The notes below the pieces were generated by a model that was not told the origin of the DNA, did not search any database, and saw nothing but the letters and a program-made list of their open reading frames with translations. 43,835 nucleotides of DNA from Demequina sp. (GTDB lineage: Bacteria; Actinomycetota; Actinomycetes; Actinomycetales; Demequinaceae): NCBI RefSeq assembly GCF_016278775.1, contig NZ_JADQBF010000029.1:1-43835 (forward strand), read 5' to 3'. Made by a program: the position numbers and the translations under genes. This document shows, in pieces, positions 36,975 to 43,835 of the stretch (positions within the stretch are counted from its first letter, which is position 1; each line of letters starts with the position of its first letter).

Positions 36975-38116
36975 CAACCCAGGCCCGTCACGCGCGTCAC
37001 CACGTCCCGCACTTGAGGATGCAAGGCGAGCGCCGCCGCGGCCGCCAGCGCCGCGAGGACAACCACGAGCCACCCTTGAAGTCGAGACCACCGCGACCTG
37101 TGGATCCTGGCGAGCATGCGTCCGTCGATCCACGCGGGCCCGGCGGCGACGCGTGCCAACAGCGCCGAGGCTCCCTGCGCCGAATCCACCAAGTCGGGAA
37201 TCGCGGTGTCAATGCCAACAGTCGCGATCAGCCTGGCGCCGGCGGACGCTGCGAGGGCCACCGCGAGATCGGCCGATTCGAGGCGCGAAGCGCTGCTGAC
37301 GTGCCTCACCCCAAGTGCCCCCAGACGGGTGGTCGCGACCGCGTTGGACTCGCCGTGAACGACCACTCGTGAAGCTTTCGATAGCACCTCATCTGACACG
37401 CCTTCGATCGGACCGACGATCACATCCACGCCGTGGTGCTCGGCCACCACATTTGCGGCGTCGCCCGTGACGATCACGACGGGGCGCAGCTCGCGAACCA
37501 CGCGTCTTAGGGCTGCAAGTTGGTTCTTGTATCCCGGCCCTGCGGTCACTACCAGCACATCCTTGCCCGCAAGGTCCAACTCGAGGTGCGGCACCGCATC
37601 CCCGTCGACGAGCGCGGGGCCATCCCTTTGCACCAGATCCAGCGCACTCGCCGTGAGGCGCGGCAATCGCGAGGCCGACGCGGCCTTGGCCTCGGTCTGC
37701 CTGCTCTCAATGTGTTCCGCGTCCACCACTCGACACTCGACACTTCCCGGGCCAGATGTCACGATGGCGCGCCTGCCATCGGAGCCAGCCTCGACGGTGA
37801 AGTCGACACTCACCTCGTCCCCGTCGGCCGCGGCGATCAGCGTGCGGTCGGTCGCGTCCACGAGCGGTATCGACCGGGCGAGAAGTGTGGAAGCGCCGCG
37901 CGCCTCGAACCGGCCCGTGAGGCTCGGCGACACATTGATCACGCAGGCGGGTTCGCGGTCGGCAAGAAGCTCCGCCGAAGCCGCGTCCAGGTCGGCTCTG
38001 TCGATGATGGCGATTTCGCCCCGTTTGAGGACGCGCGCCAGCGTGCGGGGATCGTGCCCTACCCGCACACGGGCGGAAAGGGTCGTGGGGGTGTTGGCCT
38101 CGGAAGAACGCCTCAT
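36974..38116 (-). CDS. steA: Cytokinetic ring protein SteA
   Basis: A 380-residue protein with a thiamin-pyrophosphokinase-like fold: RTLARVLKRGEIAIIDRADL near the N-terminus, DVLVVTAGPGYKNQLAALRR in the middle and VVHGESNAVATTRLGALGV later. A single C-terminal membrane helix (LQGWLVVVLAALAAAAALAL) leaves the main domain in the cytoplasm. In Corynebacterium SteA goes to the septum, recruits SteB and so controls peptidoglycan hydrolysis at division. The ATG at 38116 starts MRRSSEANTPTTLS, four bases after the recN stop. I see no clear ribosome site before it. Confidence 0.9.
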   Translation of the reverse strand: MRRSSEANTPTTLSARVRVGHDPRTLARVLKRGEIAIIDRADLDAASAELLADREPACVINVSPSLTGRFEARGASTLLARSIPLVDATDRTLIAAADGDEVSVDFTVEAGSDGRRAIVTSGPGSVECRVVDAEHIESRQTEAKAASASRLPRLTASALDLVQRDGPALVDGDAVPHLELDLAGKDVLVVTAGPGYKNQLAALRRVVRELRPVVIVTGDAANVVAEHHGVDVIVGPIEGVSDEVLSKASRVVVHGESNAVATTRLGALGVRHVSSASRLESADLAVALAASAGARLIATVGIDTAIPDLVDSAQGASALLARVAAGPAWIDGRMLARIHRSRWSRLQGWLVVVLAALAAAAALALHPQVRDVVTRVTGLG

Positions 38117-38120
38117 GCCG

Positions 38121-39806
38121 TCATGGTGCCACGCGAGAGCTCTCAAGGAGCTCCACGGCATGCGCGCGCGCCGAAGCCGAGTCTTGCTCTCCCGAGAGCA
38201 GGCGTGCCACCTCGGTGACGCGATCCTCCCCTTCGACCTCGCGCACGTGCGACACGGTGACGGCGCCGTCGGACGCCTTCGATACCACCACGTGGTGTGC
38301 CGCGCATGCCGCAACCTGGGCGAGATGGGTGACGACCAGCACCTGGTGTGTGCGTGCCAGAGCCGCGAGGCGCTGCCCCACGGCTTGCGCGGCCTTACCG
38401 CCGACGCCCGCGTCGACCTCATCAAAGACGAAAGTGTGCGCTGGCCCGCCTGCCTCGGCGAGTACCACCTCGATCGCAAGCATGATGCGCGACAACTCAC
38501 CGCCCGACGCGGCCTCCGTCACCGATCGAGCGGGCGCTCCTGGGTGCGCGGACAGCAGCAATGACACCGTGTCTGCGCCAAACGGGCCAGGCTCACGCGG
38601 CTCTACGCGCATCTGCACGGTGGCGTCTGGCATCGCCAGGAGGGTCAACTCCTTCTCCACGTGCGCCGCGAGCCGCTCGGCGGCCTCCTGACGCCCCTCG
38701 GTGACCTCTTGGGCGCACTCGATCATCAGCGCGCGTGCGCGGTCATGAGCGGCCCTGGCGGCCTCGACCCTGTCTTCCCAGTCGGCGTCAGCACCGAGTT
38801 CTTCAGCGATGCTCTGTCTGAGGGGCTCCAGTTCGTCTGCCGCACGTCCAAACCGGCGCTCCGCGGCGCTGATGGTCGACAGCCGCTGGTGCATGGCATC
38901 GAGGCGCGCGGGGTCGGCCTCGAGACGGTCAAGGTAGGACGCCAACTCTTGAGCGGCGTCCGTGGCTCCATATAGATAGTCGGCAACCCGCGTGGCGAGC
39001 GCCCGAAGGGAGGGATCGTGAGCCGTGGCCTCGTCGAGCGCCTTGCGTGCGGCCTCGAGCGAGACGGCCGCCGTGAACTCGCTCTCGCCTGCCAAAGCGT
39101 CGTGCGCGGTCACGGCGAGCGAACGTAGCGACTCGGCGTGAGCCAGCACTTGGCCCGTCGCCTCAAGCTCGGCCCGCTCGCCTGGCTGCACCGCAGCGTC
39201 GTCAAGTGCAGCGAGGTCGTCGCGCAATCGGGTGAGCCTTGCGCGTTCCACGTCCTCCGACGCGACCATGCGTTCCAGCGTCTCGGCAGCCTCACGCCAC
39301 TGCGCCCAAGCCGCACGGTACCGCGCAAGCGCCTCGCCATGACGCGGACCCGCATACGTATCCAGGAGCTGGCGCTGGCGCGCTGGCGTGCGCAGACGCA
39401 CCTGATCGGCCTGACCGTGAACGGTCACGAGTTCCTCGCCCACTTGAGCGAGCAGCGCTTGCGGCACTGTGCGGCCACCGAGGATGGACCGGGATCGGGT
39501 GGACGACCCCACGGTGCGCACCACAGTGACCGTGCCGTCGTCGTCAATCACGGCGCCTGCGTCGGTCACCAGGGCGCGCCCCTCGAACGACTCCGGGAGG
39601 TCGTAGATAGCCTCTGCGACCGCCTCATCGGCTCCCACGCGCACGGCGTCTGGCGTGGCCTTGCCTCCAAGAATGAGGCCCAGACCCGTGAGCACCATGG
39701 TCTTGCCTGCACCCGTCTCGCCCGTCACCACGGTGAGCCCTGGACGCAAGGGCAGGCGCGCGGAGGAGATCACTCCGAGCGATGTGATCGACAATTCGTG
39801 CAGCAC
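38121..39806 (-). CDS. recN: DNA repair protein RecN
   Basis: A 561-residue SMC-like ATPase acting in double-strand break repair. It has Walker A TGETGAGKTM near residue 32, two long coiled-coil arms (LEATGQVLAHAESLRSLAVT; RVEAARAAHDRARALMIECA), the signature SGGELSRIMLAIEVVLAE, and Walker B HTFVFDEVDAGVGGKAA. The open frame reaches further upstream, but GTG 39806 has AAGGAG six bases before it and gives the standard N-terminus MLHELSITSLGVI. It begins two bases after the nadK stop. RecN is often SOS-controlled, but here it sits inside an operon and I see no LexA box directly ahead. Confidence 0.96.
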   Translation of the reverse strand: MLHELSITSLGVISSARLPLRPGLTVVTGETGAGKTMVLTGLGLILGGKATPDAVRVGADEAVAEAIYDLPESFEGRALVTDAGAVIDDDGTVTVVRTVGSSTRSRSILGGRTVPQALLAQVGEELVTVHGQADQVRLRTPARQRQLLDTYAGPRHGEALARYRAAWAQWREAAETLERMVASEDVERARLTRLRDDLAALDDAAVQPGERAELEATGQVLAHAESLRSLAVTAHDALAGESEFTAAVSLEAARKALDEATAHDPSLRALATRVADYLYGATDAAQELASYLDRLEADPARLDAMHQRLSTISAAERRFGRAADELEPLRQSIAEELGADADWEDRVEAARAAHDRARALMIECAQEVTEGRQEAAERLAAHVEKELTLLAMPDATVQMRVEPREPGPFGADTVSLLLSAHPGAPARSVTEAASGGELSRIMLAIEVVLAEAGGPAHTFVFDEVDAGVGGKAAQAVGQRLAALARTHQVLVVTHLAQVAACAAHHVVVSKASDGAVTVSHVREVEGEDRVTEVARLLSGEQDSASARAHAVELLESSRVAP

Positions 39807-39808
39807 GG

Positions 39809-40654
39809 CTACTCCTTGTGCGCCCGGTTCGCGCCGCGCCAACCCTCGGTGTCCAGGCCAAACTTGCGCACCAAGCGTTCGGTGAAGGGCGCGTCTAGCG
39901 TGCGCGCAAGTCTCACGCGCTCCGAGCCCAGGCGCACCTCGATGCGCGCACCACGGCGTACGGCGATGGTCTCGGCGCCGTCGAGCACCAGCAGTCCGTC
40001 GGCTGGCGAGCGTTCCAACACCTCGACGGCAAACCAGGATCGAGGGCCCACCACCAGGGGTCGAGCAAACAGCGCGTGGGCGGCGAGCGGGACCATCAGC
40101 AGGGCCTCCACGTCTGGCCACACCACGGGCCCGCCACCCGAGAACGCGTGCGCGGTGGAGCCGGTGGCGGTCGAGATCACAATTCCGTCGCAGCCGAAAC
40201 TCGCCAACGGCCGTCCGTCAACCTCGACGGCTACATCGAGCGTCCGTAGCAACTCGGAACGCTCAACGGCGGCCTCGTTGAGTGCCCAGCCAGTCTCGAC
40301 CGTTCCGTCCGGCTGACGCACCACCACGTCCACGGTGCGGCGTTCCTCGACCTCAAACTCTCCCTCTGCGAGGCAATTCACTGCGTGGGCGACGTCTCCG
40401 CGCTCGAGTTCCGCGAGGAAACCCACGTGACCCATGTTCACGCCCAGCAACGGGGCGCCCGTTCCGTAAGTCTCTCTGGCCGCGCGCAACATCGTCCCGT
40501 CGCCGCCAAAGACCATCACGGCGTCGATGGGGTCCTCACCCTTGTCGGTGCAGACCGCTATGCCGCGTTGCTCGAGTTCCAAGCGGGCGAGATCGGCGGC
40601 CTCGAGAGTCTCTGGGCGACTCGGGTTCGCGACGATGAGAATGCGGCGGGTCAT
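39809..40654 (-). CDS. nadK: NAD kinase
   Basis: A 281-residue enzyme that phosphorylates NAD to NADP. It has the catalytic GGDGT motif (50-54, in VMVFGGDGTMLRAAR), the NE motif in WALNEAAVERS, and the glycine-rich ISTATGSTAHAFSGGGPVVW. The C-terminus contains the beta-sandwich domain ending SERVRLARTLDAPFTERLVR. The ATG overlaps the tlyA stop by four bases. The order tlyA-nadK-recN is widely conserved in actinobacteria. Confidence 0.97.
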   Translation of the reverse strand: MTRRILIVANPSRPETLEAADLARLELEQRGIAVCTDKGEDPIDAVMVFGGDGTMLRAARETYGTGAPLLGVNMGHVGFLAELERGDVAHAVNCLAEGEFEVEERRTVDVVVRQPDGTVETGWALNEAAVERSELLRTLDVAVEVDGRPLASFGCDGIVISTATGSTAHAFSGGGPVVWPDVEALLMVPLAAHALFARPLVVGPRSWFAVEVLERSPADGLLVLDGAETIAVRRGARIEVRLGSERVRLARTLDAPFTERLVRKFGLDTEGWRGANRAHKE

Positions 40655-41472
40655 GGACTTCCTTCGACGAGCGTGACAATTGCGGCGTCCAAAGCGTGCC
40701 CGGTGAGCACGCGCTCTTGGGCCGCACCCCTAGACTGCCATGACTGGCTGACCCACACGAAGAATTCCACATTGCCGCTCGGGCCAGGCAGCGGGCTACG
40801 CTCGAGCGCCCGGACCGCCAGGCCCTCTTGTTGGGCGCTTTCGCACACCGCCGCGACGGCCTGCGCGCGCAGTTCATCAGAGACGACGACGCCGTGCTTG
40901 TCGAGTCCCCGCTTTCCCACCTCGAACTGTGGCTTCACCATGAGCACAAAGTCGGCGTGATCCGCCGCCACGGCACGCAACGGCGCGATGACCATGGTGA
41001 GTGAGATGAAAGACAGATCCGCGACCACGAGCCCGGCGCCCGTGCCGGGCGAGCCGGTCTCCATGTCCCTCACGTTCAGCCCCTCGACCGCCTCGACCCT
41101 GGCGTCGTCGGCAATGACGGGCGCGATCTGCCCATGGCCGACATCCACTGCGGTCACGCGGCCAACGCCCCGCTCCAGGAGCACCTGTGTGAAACCACCA
41201 GTAGAGGCGCCGACGTCGAGGGCATGCCTTCCGCGCACTTCGAGCCCCAGCGGGCAGAAGGCATCGAGTGCTCCGATGAGTTTGTGCGCCGCGCGAGACA
41301 CATAGTGGTCCGTGGCGCCAACCACGTCGATGGCGACGTTGTCGGGCACAATGCGACTTGGCTTGGTCTCTGGTTCGCCATCAACCAAGACGAGGCCTTG
41401 GGTGATCAGTTCCTGTGCGTGTGACCGCGACCGGGCAAGCGCGCGCGCGTAAACGGCGCGGTCAAGCCGCAT
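40651..41472 (-). CDS. tlyA: TlyA, 16S/23S rRNA 2'-O-methyltransferase
   Basis: A 273-residue protein with an N-terminal S4 RNA-binding domain (RLDRAVYARALARSRSHAQE, VLVDGEPETKPSRIV) and a Rossmann methyltransferase domain: SAM loop ALDVGASTGGFTQVLLERG, VADLSFISLT, MVKPQFEVGK. In mycobacteria TlyA methylates cytidines in both rRNAs and makes ribosomes sensitive to capreomycin. The older name haemolysin A is misleading. It follows the 56-residue gene by 12 bases and overlaps nadK by four. Confidence 0.95.
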   Translation of the reverse strand: MRLDRAVYARALARSRSHAQELITQGLVLVDGEPETKPSRIVPDNVAIDVVGATDHYVSRAAHKLIGALDAFCPLGLEVRGRHALDVGASTGGFTQVLLERGVGRVTAVDVGHGQIAPVIADDARVEAVEGLNVRDMETGSPGTGAGLVVADLSFISLTMVIAPLRAVAADHADFVLMVKPQFEVGKRGLDKHGVVVSDELRAQAVAAVCESAQQEGLAVRALERSPLPGPSGNVEFFVWVSQSWQSRGAAQERVLTGHALDAAIVTLVEGSP

Positions 41473-41484
41473 GGGAGTCGAGGC

Positions 41485-41655
41485 TCAGGATTCCTCGCGC
41501 AGACGCGAGGCAAGAGAGTCTTGGATCTTGTCGAAGAACTCTGCCTGCTCGTCTACGTCCTCAGGAACCTCACTGACGGCCTTCAGCGCCTGCTCCACCT
41601 CTGGTGGATAGTGCACCTCGCCCAGGGGTTCGCGGACTTCCTCGAACTTGCTCAT
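41485..41655 (-). CDS. Small acidic conserved protein of unknown function
   Basis: A 56-residue protein, strongly acidic and predicted helical. It opens MSKFEEVREPLGEVHYPPEV, continues with EQALKAVSEVPEDVDEQAEF and ends in a helix with DSLASRLREES. There is no membrane segment or cysteine. The ATG is at 41655, one base after the stop of the HAD gene, and the stop is 12 bases before tlyA, so it is embedded in the operon. In M. tuberculosis a similar-sized unnamed gene (Rv1693, as I recall) lies in the same slot between a HAD phosphatase and tlyA, which supports it being real. It may bind one of the neighbours, but nothing in the sequence says which. Confidence 0.82.
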   Translation of the reverse strand: MSKFEEVREPLGEVHYPPEVEQALKAVSEVPEDVDEQAEFFDKIQDSLASRLREES

Positions 41656-41656
41656 G

Positions 41657-42667
41657 TCACGACCCTACTCTGAAGTCGGGAATCGTTCCACCATCGACCT
41701 GTACGCCACCGTCGGCGGAAGCCCACGCTGCAGCGCACGCTGCACGCACGGCGTCGATGCCGCTCCCGGTCACATTCAACCGTCGACCATCCACGAACGC
41801 CGAGGCAGCGCGGACGATCCACGTCGCGCCCTCGAGCCGGGGTGCGGGATGCGACTCTGCCAGGCACTCGAGGTTCTCGCCGACGTAGGACGGGCGCTGA
41901 TCACGCGGCGCCAGCACCGCGTCGGCTGCCGAGGACACTCCCGTGAAGACGAGCAGTCCCGGCATTCCGGCTGCCCTGGCGCCCTTGAGGTCGGTGTCCA
42001 GTCGATCGCCGATCGCGAGCGGCTTCTCGGAGGCTACCGACGCGGCCGCGAGATGAAACATGGTGGGCTCGGGCTTGCCTGCCGCGGTCGGGTTGACGCC
42101 GGTGGCGTGCACCACGGCACCCACCAAGGAGCCGTTGCCTGGGGCAATCCCGCGCTCGTTCGGGAGCGTGAGGTCGAGGTTCGTGGCGAAGAACCTGGCG
42201 CCTCCTTGGACTGCGTATGCGGCCTCGGCCAGATCGCGCCACGAGATCTCAGGCACGAAGCCCTGCGCCACGGCGTCGGGGTTGTCCTGTGCGGATGCCA
42301 CGAGCGTGAAGCCCAACTCGGTGAGCGCTGTTCTCAAGCCCTTGCCGCCGACAGCCAGCACCGTCGCCGCTGGCTCGAGGTCACCGGCCATCAGGCGCGC
42401 GAGCGCTTGAGCTGCTGTGAGCACTTCGTCGGGATCCGTGGGAATGCCCAGGCTGCTGAGGTGGTCGGCAACCTCGTGAGGCTCACGACTGGCGTTGTTG
42501 GTCACGAACACGATGCTCATCCCGGCGTCGCGTGCGGCCTGCAACGCTGGCGGAGCGGAGGGAATTGCCTGCGGACCGCGGTAGGCGACGCCATCCAGGT
42601 CCACAAGCGCGGCGTCGAACGCTTCCTGCAGTGGACCGTCGGTCCCCTTCAGCATTGACTCAGGCAT
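41657..42667 (-). CDS. HAD-superfamily IIA hydrolase (NagD-like phosphatase)
   Basis: A 336-residue HAD phosphatase with a C2 cap. Motifs: DAALVDLDGVAYRG (nucleophile and acid/base Asp), SIVFVTNNASREP, the lysine in AGKPEPTMF, and LAIGDRLDTDLKGARAAGM. Relatives include p-nitrophenyl phosphatase and glycerol-phosphate phosphatases; the mycobacterial counterpart in this locus (Rv1692) was reported to act on glycerol-3-phosphate in polar lipid recycling. The C-terminal 60 residues are an extra non-HAD part. ATGs at 42667 and 42655 are possible; the first overlaps the TPR gene by eight bases, the second follows its stop by four. Confidence 0.92.
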   Translation of the reverse strand: MPESMLKGTDGPLQEAFDAALVDLDGVAYRGPQAIPSAPPALQAARDAGMSIVFVTNNASREPHEVADHLSSLGIPTDPDEVLTAAQALARLMAGDLEPAATVLAVGGKGLRTALTELGFTLVASAQDNPDAVAQGFVPEISWRDLAEAAYAVQGGARFFATNLDLTLPNERGIAPGNGSLVGAVVHATGVNPTAAGKPEPTMFHLAAASVASEKPLAIGDRLDTDLKGARAAGMPGLLVFTGVSSAADAVLAPRDQRPSYVGENLECLAESHPAPRLEGATWIVRAASAFVDGRRLNVTGSGIDAVRAACAAAWASADGGVQVDGGTIPDFRVGS

Positions 42668-43685
42668 TGCCATCATCCTCGAGGTCGTAAACAACCACTT
42701 CCTCTTCGTCAACGCCGGGCGTGGACTGGGGTTCCCCGCCTGCCTCTGCTTCGGTAGCCCCCGATTGCGCTTGCTCTTCTTGCGGAGCGTCCAAACCCGC
42801 TGCTACACGCAAGGTTGACCGGGCTTCTTCCACCCTTTGTGCCTGCTCGCCGTCGACCGCGACGATGCGATCGAGCGTCAGCAACGCGGCCTCGAACTGG
42901 TTCAGATCCCCACGTGCGCCAGCAACAACCAGATCCAACTCTGCGCGCCCCTTGCGATCGAGGCTCTTGGCGTCTACCCCGGCGGCGATCTCGAGAGCCT
43001 TCTCTGGCCGACCCAGGCCCCGCTCGCAATCCGCGACGAGCGCGAGGTGTGCGTGGGAGCCACTCAGGCGGGTAACGGTGCGGAACTCACGGAGCGCCTC
43101 TGCATAGCGGCCGGTGGCGTAAGCGGTGAGCGCGGCGGCCTCGCGGACGACGTCGACTCTGCCCCCGCGGGCGAGCGCCACTTGCGCGTGCCGATAGGCG
43201 CGCTCCGGATCTTCCTCAAGCAGCCGTCCGGCCATGACGAGGTGCCGGGCCACGTCTTCGGCGTTGTCTTTGCTCAGGGTGCGGAGCCGGCCGTGCGCGT
43301 CTCGGTCGAGGTCTTGACCGGTCACGTCCTCTGGAACGTCGGGAACGTCCAAGCGAGTTTGGGAGGGGCGCGCATCTCCCCCATCACGCTCGCGACGGGG
43401 GGCTCTGGCTTCCCGGTCTCCCGGGTAGTTGCCGTCCCGGGTACCGCGAGTGGGGCCGCTCTCGCTCCTGCGGCCTCCGCCGTTTGCGGGGCCGTTGTCG
43501 CGACGAGGCGAGCCTCCACGGCCGGGAGCGCCATCGCGTCGAGGCGCTCCGCCGCGACTGGCGGATCCTCTCTCTTGAGAGGAACTCCGGGGAGCGGATG
43601 AGTTGCGGCTGCTGCCGCCGCGATAGGGTCGACCGGCGTCGCGCCTTGCGCGCTCGCCCTCGGAACTTGACTCGTTGTCGGCCAC
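42660..43685 (-). CDS. TPR-containing protein with Arg/Gly-rich disordered N-terminus
   Basis: A protein of about 341 residues. The first 110 are Arg/Gly/Ser-rich, with RGG-like runs (PYRGGSSRNSS, SRGGAPRRDGAPGRGGSPRR), as in nucleic-acid-binding disordered regions. Residues from about 135 to 290 form helical tetratricopeptide-like repeats (ERAYRHAQVALARGGRVDVV; GRYAEALREFRTVTRLSGS; GRPEKALEIAAGVDAKSLDR). The tail is acidic (DEEEVVVYDLEDDG). Opposite charges at the two ends could interact. The start is probably GTG 43685 (AAAGGTG site) rather than GTG 43700. It heads the HAD-tlyA-nadK-recN operon; its function is unknown, though a link to translation or RNA is plausible. Confidence 0.88.
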   Translation of the reverse strand: MADNESSSEGERARRDAGRPYRGGSSRNSSAPRSSSQERGSASRGGAPRRDGAPGRGGSPRRDNGPANGGGRRSESGPTRGTRDGNYPGDREARAPRRERDGGDARPSQTRLDVPDVPEDVTGQDLDRDAHGRLRTLSKDNAEDVARHLVMAGRLLEEDPERAYRHAQVALARGGRVDVVREAAALTAYATGRYAEALREFRTVTRLSGSHAHLALVADCERGLGRPEKALEIAAGVDAKSLDRKGRAELDLVVAGARGDLNQFEAALLTLDRIVAVDGEQAQRVEEARSTLRVAAGLDAPQEEQAQSGATEAEAGGEPQSTPGVDEEEVVVYDLEDDGNA

Positions 43686-43714
43686 GACATCACCTTTCAC
43701 ATCGCCGGTTCAAA

Positions 43715-43720
43715 ACTGTA
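43715..43720 (-). promoter_or_regulatory. Candidate -10 element upstream of the TPR-HAD-tlyA operon
   Basis: On the minus strand TACAGT lies about 30 bases before the TPR gene start and overlaps the perfect 10-base palindrome GTACGCGTAC (43718-43727). I see no strong -35. It is the only good -10 match in the short gap between the rrn terminator and this operon. Confidence 0.4.
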
Positions 43721-43760
43721 CGCGTACCTGGGACGACACGCATTCGGGAACGCAAAAATG

Positions 43761-43797
43761 CGCGAAGGGGCCGCCCATCTTTGGGCGGCCCCTCGCG
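43761..43797 (-). terminator. Intrinsic terminator of the rrn operon
   Basis: A 16-bp stem (CGCGA, one bulged A, GGGGCCGCCCA on the left arm, complementary to 43782-43797) with a small loop. On the minus strand it is followed by TTTTT (43754-43758). It lies six bases after the end of 5S rRNA, the classic position for an rRNA operon terminator. Confidence 0.93.
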
Positions 43798-43803
43798 AAT
43801 GAA

Positions 43804-43835
43804 TGTCCGGCAGCGTCCTACTCTCCCACACCATC
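43804..43835 (-). rRNA. rrf: 5S ribosomal RNA, 3' end only (cut by window edge)
   Basis: The complement reads GTGTGGGAGAGTAGGACGCT followed by GCCGGACA, the conserved 3' end of actinobacterial 5S rRNA. Only about 32 bases are inside the window. The rest of the gene, and presumably 23S and 16S, lie to the right. Confidence 0.95.

Noticed and set aside
38121-39806. Possible LexA control of recN
   Set aside because: No TCGAAC-N4-GTTCGA-like site found in front of recN; it sits two bases after nadK in an operon.

Overview
The window reads as one contiguous piece of a high-GC actinobacterial chromosome. The order Micrococcales (Demequinaceae or Cellulomonadaceae type) is my best guess from the protein flavour, but I cannot confirm genus. 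Evidence: GC-rich coding sequence, many GTG and TTG starts, chains of 4-nt ATGA/GTGA stop-start overlaps, a mycobacterial-type LexA box, and gene orders that match blocks I recall from Mycobacterium (pyrG to TPR gene, sufR to sufT, fabG-inhA, divergent glgM/glgC). I see no phage, IS element, CRISPR array or plasmid function. No gene-free stretch exceeds about 190 bases.

Layout. 1-305: cut-off tRNA-Leu and a 48-residue membrane protein. 493-3523: an unrecognised conserved protein followed closely by a membrane pyrophosphatase with K+-dependent signature residues. 3595-10205: a lipoprotein, then the SOS mutasome imuA'-imuB-dnaE2 behind a perfect LexA box. 10273-12679: SpoU-type RNA methyltransferase and an NfeD-SPFH membrane pair. 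12820-16804: ABC ATPase and glycogen/maltosyl-phosphate synthase facing glgC, then serB. 16829-19806: GH88/105-like hydrolase, SixA phosphatase, and InhA-type fabI with fabG. 19871-25433: SURF1, an ABC-F protein, the biotin ECF transporter bioYMN and a YpfJ-type metallopeptidase. 25446-31915: a tightly packed eight-gene Fe-S assembly operon, sufR-B-D-ferredoxin-C-S-U-T. 32046-33601: ctaA and a PEBP-family lipoprotein. 33607-43685: a minus-strand block (TPR protein, HAD phosphatase, 56-residue protein, tlyA, nadK, recN, steA, steB/mctB, pyrG, Nudix). 43761-43835: terminator and 3' end of a 5S rRNA gene of an rrn operon lying to the right.

How genes work together. The mutasome gives damage-induced translesion synthesis. 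The Suf operon builds Fe-S clusters under a probable Fe-S sensing repressor. CtaA and SURF1 serve cytochrome oxidase assembly. FabG and FabI reduce fatty-acid intermediates. GlgC supplies ADP-glucose to the divergent glycosyltransferase. BioYMN imports biotin. Most of the window is core housekeeping. The items most worth a second look are the uncharacterised partner of the pyrophosphatase, a 20-nt tandem repeat between glgC and serB that creates two chained 7-codon mini-ORFs, a set of candidate leaderless promoters, and the short gene between tlyA and the HAD phosphatase.
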